From contig JAFSAK010000061.1 of assembly GCA_017441045.1 (NCBI GenBank), positions 1 to 9,126 on the forward strand: a stretch of DNA of 9,126 bases, given 5' to 3'. The translations under genes were made by a program, and so were the position numbers. Below, one piece after another: positions 6,066-9,126 of the stretch; positions within the stretch are counted from its first letter, which is position 1; each line of letters begins with the position of its first letter. Source of the stretch: Clostridia bacterium. GTDB lineage: Bacteria > Bacillota_A > Clostridia > Oscillospirales > Acutalibacteraceae. The notes beneath the pieces were generated by a model. It was not told the DNA's origin. It did no database searches and saw only the letters and a program-made list of their open reading frames with translations.

Positions 6066-7523
6066 ATGGTAAGAGATAACCGTAATTTAACAATGCTTAT
6101 GGACCTATATGAACTTACAATGGCCAACGGCATTTTTAAGAGTGAGTATAAAGATACAACGACCTATTTTGATATGTTTTTCCGCCGTGTTCCCGATGAG
6201 GGCGGTTATGCCATTATGGCGGGAATTGAGCAACTTATCGAATATTTTAATAATCTTCATTTTGATGATGAGGATATAGAGTATCTCGAAGGGCTTAATC
6301 TGTTCTCAAAAGAGTTTTTAGATTATCTTCGTGATTTTAAGTTTGAGTGTGATGTTTGGGCAGTACCCGAAGGCACTCCCATTTTCCCTCAAGAGCCCAT
6401 AGTTACGGTTAAAGGTCCCGCAATTCAGGCAATGATGGTGGAAACAATGGTGCTTTTAACCATTAACCATCAGTCCCTTATTGCTACCAAAACCAACCGC
6501 ATCGTGAGAGCGGCCGGGGGAAGACCTGTTCTTGAGTTTGGAGCACGCAGAGCCCAAGGCGCAGATGCGGCTTACTATGGAGCCCGCGCTGCCATAATCG
6601 GCGGATGCACAGGCACCTCGGATATAAAAACCGCCAAAGATTTCGGCGTTGTAGCTTCGGGCACAATGGCGCATAGTTGGGTGCAACTTTTTGAGGATGA
6701 ATATACCGCATTTAAGGCATACGCGCAGATGTATCCCGATAGTTGCCTTTTGCTTATTGATACCTATAATGTTTTAAAATCGGGCGTACCTAATGCCATA
6801 AAGGTTTTCGATGAAGTTTTAAAACCCCTTGGTAAAAGACCGAAGGGCGTCAGAATCGATAGCGGAGATATAACCTATCTTTCCAATAAAGTTCGAAAGA
6901 TGCTTGATGAGGCGGGATATGAGGACTGTAAAATCTGCGTATCCAATTCTCTTGATGAATATCTTATCCGCGATATGATTTTCCAAGGCGCTAAGGTGGA
7001 TAGTTTCGGAGTGGGCGAACGCCTCATAACCGCTTCCAGCGAGGCGGTTTTCGGCGGAGTATATAAACTTGCCGCCGTTGAGAAGGATGGAGAGATTATT
7101 CCCAAAATTAAGGTCAGCGAAAATACCGCAAAAATCACCATCCCCGGCGTTAAAATTCCGTGGCGGCTTTTTGATAGAAAAACGGGCAAGGCCATTGCCG
7201 ATGTTATAACCTTAAATGATGAAAAAATCGATAGCAGTGAGCCCTATGAAATCTTTGACCCCATTCATACCTGGAAACGTAAGGTGGTAACCGATTTTAT
7301 TGCGGTTAAACTGCAAAAGAAGATTTTCGAAAAGGGCACGCAGGTTTACGAATCCCCGACCGTTAAGGAAATTGCCGAATACAGAGCCGAGCAGGTTGAT
7401 GCTCTTTGGGATGAAGTAAAGCGTTTTGAAAAACCTCATACCTATTATGTTGACCTTTCGGAAAAACTCTGGAATCAAAGAGATTCTTTGCTTAAAGGAA
7501 TTTCTAAAAAACTTAAATCTTAA
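6066..7523 (+). CDS. pncB: Nicotinate phosphoribosyltransferase
   Basis: Catalyses nicotinate + PRPP + ATP to nicotinate mononucleotide, the entry step of NAD salvage (Preiss-Handler pathway), in the cytoplasm. The 485-residue length fits the family. The N-terminus NLTMLMDLYELTMANG is typical. EFGARRAQG (157-165) and GGCTGTSD form the substrate pocket. ASGTMAHSW carries His203 (6672-6674), the position of the histidine autophosphorylated by ATP. RIDSGD (263-268) is the phosphoribosyltransferase binding segment. The start is set by AGAAGG (6053-6058), seven bases upstream, 13 bases after argS. Nothing appears truncated. Nicotinamide phosphoribosyltransferase is the related alternative, but the N-terminal and core motifs favour the nicotinate enzyme. 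Confidence 0.96.
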   Translation: MVRDNRNLTMLMDLYELTMANGIFKSEYKDTTTYFDMFFRRVPDEGGYAIMAGIEQLIEYFNNLHFDDEDIEYLEGLNLFSKEFLDYLRDFKFECDVWAVPEGTPIFPQEPIVTVKGPAIQAMMVETMVLLTINHQSLIATKTNRIVRAAGGRPVLEFGARRAQGADAAYYGARAAIIGGCTGTSDIKTAKDFGVVASGTMAHSWVQLFEDEYTAFKAYAQMYPDSCLLLIDTYNVLKSGVPNAIKVFDEVLKPLGKRPKGVRIDSGDITYLSNKVRKMLDEAGYEDCKICVSNSLDEYLIRDMIFQGAKVDSFGVGERLITASSEAVFGGVYKLAAVEKDGEIIPKIKVSENTAKITIPGVKIPWRLFDRKTGKAIADVITLNDEKIDSSEPYEIFDPIHTWKRKVVTDFIAVKLQKKIFEKGTQVYESPTVKEIAEYRAEQVDALWDEVKRFEKPHTYYVDLSEKLWNQRDSLLKGISKKLKS

Positions 7524-7539
7524 ATTTTAGAGGAAGATT

Positions 7540-8106
7540 ATGAAAAAAATAATTGCGTTGCTTTTGGCTTTATCCCTAATTCTTTTGGTTGGATGCGGCG
7601 GCAAGAAAAGCAAGAATGATTTTAAAGGCGTAGATGTGGAGTATTATGCAAAACTCGGTCAGATTCCCGAAAGCGAAATCGCTCTTGGTGCCGATGTTGA
7701 CGCTACATATGACGACCTTAAAGAAAAATACGAACATAAGGAAACTGATGAAGAATTGCCCCATGAAGATACATTTTGTCTTCAGTTTACCGAAGGGGAA
7801 TATACCGTAATATCCGTTCCTACGGTTAACTACTATTATAAAACCGAAGAAAAGGATAAGGGTATATCTTGTATAGCAATTTTTGAAAAGGCCTATGGGT
7901 TCCCCCTCGGCACTATGTATATTGAAATTCAGGATGATATGACAAGGCGTGGCTTTGATGCCGAAATTAAGCCCTTGGATAAGGAAACAGGTTTCTTTAT
8001 GCCTTATATAGAGGGTTGTCAATATCTTGAGTATAAATTTGAAAAGGCTAAGGTTATTTTTGTTTTCCACGAAAATGCCCTTGCCGCCACAGCGATTATC
8101 AGATAG
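7540..8106 (+). CDS. Uncharacterised secreted lipoprotein
   Basis: A 188-residue protein I do not recognise. It begins MKK followed by a hydrophobic helix and the lipobox LVGC with Cys19, a clear signal peptidase II site, so the mature protein should be lipid-anchored on the outer face of the membrane. A short GGKKSKND tether follows. The remainder is acidic, with alternating charged and aromatic residues (DVEYYAKLG, YTVISVPTVNYYYK, GTMYIEIQDD), and ends in a beta-like VIFVFHENALAATAIIR, suggesting one small alpha/beta or beta-rich domain. Mature-region cysteines are Cys98, Cys119 and one in EGCQYLEY. AGAGGA (7529-7534) lies five bases before the ATG, 16 bases after pncB, and no terminator intervenes before lon. 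Co-transcription with pncB suggests nothing specific about its role. Confidence 0.85.
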   Translation: MKKIIALLLALSLILLVGCGGKKSKNDFKGVDVEYYAKLGQIPESEIALGADVDATYDDLKEKYEHKETDEELPHEDTFCLQFTEGEYTVISVPTVNYYYKTEEKDKGISCIAIFEKAYGFPLGTMYIEIQDDMTRRGFDAEIKPLDKETGFFMPYIEGCQYLEYKFEKAKVIFVFHENALAATAIIR

Positions 8107-8115
8107 CAAATAAGA

Positions 8116-8157
8116 ATATCAGCAGAAGTGAGTAAAATGTCAGCAGAAGTAAAAATA
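8116..8157 (+). repeat. Short tandem direct repeat across the lon start
   Basis: TCAGCAGAAGT occurs at 8119-8129 and again at 8140-8150, 21 bases apart and therefore in the same frame. The first copy is preceded by ATA and the second by the ATG used for lon. The first copy and its flank also supply the purine-rich AGAAGTGAG just upstream of that ATG. Confidence 0.7.
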
Positions 8158-9126
8158 ACCGATAAATTTTTCCCCGTTTTGTGTTTAAGGGGCTTGGTGG
8201 CTTTCCCCGGAATGATGCTTACATTGGATGTGGGCAGAAAGAAATCCGTAAGGGCTCTTACCACCGCTATGGACACTAACCAGACGGTATATCTTGTAAC
8301 ACAAAAGGATATTACGGTGGAAAACCCAACGGCACAGGATGTTTACGCCATAGGTTGCGTATGCAAAGTCCGTCAAGTGCTTAAAATGAATGACGGGGTA
8401 AAGGTCCTCGTTCAAGGACTCTACCGTGCCCGCCATCAAGGGCTCAGTGATAACGGGGCTTATTATACCGCTCTTGTGGAGAAGTGCGAAGAAATGCAGA
8501 TGCGTAACCGTCAGGTATATAAAGAATCCCTTATAAGAAGAATCAGAATTGAGTTTGAAAGGTATGTAAATGTTAATCCTCATATTGCCCCCGATATTAT
8601 AAGCACCGTGGCAACCAACGAGGATATACCGTATCTTTGCGATTATATCGCATTTAATATTCCTGCGCCCTTTGATGATAAACAATATATTTTAGAGCAG
8701 TTAAACCCTGTAACAAAGGCTAAAATTCTGCTTGAAATGATAAACAAAGAGCGTCAGATTTCCGAAATTGATAACCGAATCGGCGAGAAAACCCGCAAAG
8801 GAATTGATGAAAATCAAAAGGAATATTACCTTAAAGAGCAGATGAAGGTAATAAGTGATGAACTTTACGGTGATGATAGCGCCGGTGAGATAGATAATTA
8901 CTACGAAAAATTATCTAACCTTGATGCTAAAGATGAGGTTAAGGAAAAAATCAAAACCGAAATTGGCAAACTTGCCAAAATGCCTCAAGGTTCCCACGAA
9001 GGCACCGTTCTTCGCGGTTGGCTTGATTTATGCCTCGAACTTCCTTGGAATAAGCGCAGTAAATCCAAGGTGGATATTAAGAAGGCAGAAAAAATTCTTG
9101 ACCGCGATTTCTACGGAATGAAAAAG
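8137..9126 (+). CDS. lon: ATP-dependent protease Lon, N-terminal part (3'-partial)
   Basis: Lon is a cytoplasmic homo-hexameric AAA+ serine protease that degrades misfolded and regulatory proteins. The frame is open to the window end (330 codons); the ATPase module and Ser-Lys protease domain lie beyond it. Seen here: the N-terminal substrate-recognition domain (FPVLCLRGLVAFPGMML, then VGRKKSVRAL and VYLVTQKD, about residues 10-55, continuing to about 200), then the helical linker with NQKEYYLKEQMKVISDELYG, and LCLELPWNKRSK followed by AEKILDRDFYGM, which normally leads into the Walker A domain. ATG 8137 is chosen for its upstream AGAAGTGAG; an in-frame GTG at 8128 would add three residues (MSK) and cannot be excluded. 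It lies 30 bases after the lipoprotein stop with no terminator, so it probably shares the operon message. Lon-specific CIRCE or CtsR sites are not visible. Confidence 0.95.
   Translation, partial: MSAEVKITDKFFPVLCLRGLVAFPGMMLTLDVGRKKSVRALTTAMDTNQTVYLVTQKDITVENPTAQDVYAIGCVCKVRQVLKMNDGVKVLVQGLYRARHQGLSDNGAYYTALVEKCEEMQMRNRQVYKESLIRRIRIEFERYVNVNPHIAPDIISTVATNEDIPYLCDYIAFNIPAPFDDKQYILEQLNPVTKAKILLEMINKERQISEIDNRIGEKTRKGIDENQKEYYLKEQMKVISDELYGDDSAGEIDNYYEKLSNLDAKDEVKEKIKTEIGKLAKMPQGSHEGTVLRGWLDLCLELPWNKRSKSKVDIKKAEKILDRDFYGMKK

Noticed and set aside
7576..8109. 177-codon - strand open frame covering the lipoprotein gene
   Set aside because: The + strand frame has a ribosome binding site, lipobox signal peptide and operon spacing. 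The antisense frame is Phe/Ile-rich without a ribosome binding site, as expected for the complement of a Lys/Glu-rich gene.
8185..8685. 166-codon - strand open frame inside lon
   Set aside because: Lon domain similarity is clear on the + strand; the antisense frame has no supporting signal.
1..9126. Mobile elements, CRISPR arrays, toxin-antitoxin or defence genes, tRNAs
   Set aside because: No transposase, integrase, terminal inverted repeats, regularly spaced repeats, small toxin-like pair or tRNA cloverleaf was found; every gap over 100 bases is accounted for by a promoter, terminator or rnpB.

Overview
The window looks like chromosomal DNA from an anaerobic, moderately low-GC Clostridia-type Firmicute, perhaps an uncultured Oscillospiraceae/Ruminococcaceae-like gut lineage. 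That placement is inferred from protein character, AGGAGG-like ribosome binding sites, sigma-A-like promoters, the DUF1934 (YwiB)-argS pair and an A-type RNase P RNA. I see no mobile element, CRISPR array, phage gene or tRNA. It reads as a housekeeping region, not an accessory island.

Layout. (1) Bases 1-1414 (+) hold the C-terminal part of a Cu(I) P1B-type ATPase (CopA). Its frame runs on into a CopZ-like heavy-metal-associated domain that has its own ribosome binding site and ATG. (2) Bases 1432-1466 form a perfect hairpin between two convergent genes and can terminate both. (3) Bases 1471-1839 (-) are rnpB, the RNase P RNA, driven by a near-consensus promoter (TTGACA-17-TATACT). (4) Bases 1933-3009 (+) encode a P-loop ATPase that resembles the uncharacterised PRK06851 family, with an intact N-terminal Walker A and an apparently decayed second one, followed by a terminator. 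(5) From 3130 to the window end (+) lies a tight, probably single operon: murI (glutamate racemase), a DUF1934/YwiB-like gene, argS, pncB (nicotinate phosphoribosyltransferase), an unrecognised lipoprotein gene, and the 5' part of lon. Junctions are -4, -1, 13, 16 and 30 bases, with no terminator between them and a good promoter ahead of murI.

How the genes fit together. The operon mixes cell-wall precursor supply (D-glutamate), arginyl-tRNA charging, NAD salvage, an exported lipoprotein and protein quality control. These are growth functions rather than one pathway. CopA and its attached or separately made CopZ-like domain form a copper-efflux module unrelated to the rest.

The points most worth checking are the possible dual product of the copA frame (fusion plus free 69-residue chaperone), the degenerate second nucleotide site in the ATPase, substitutions at signature residues of MurI (ACGT instead of ACNT) and ArgRS (HIGN instead of HxGH), and a duplicated segment at the lon start. 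I found no clear evidence of an entirely new multi-gene system.
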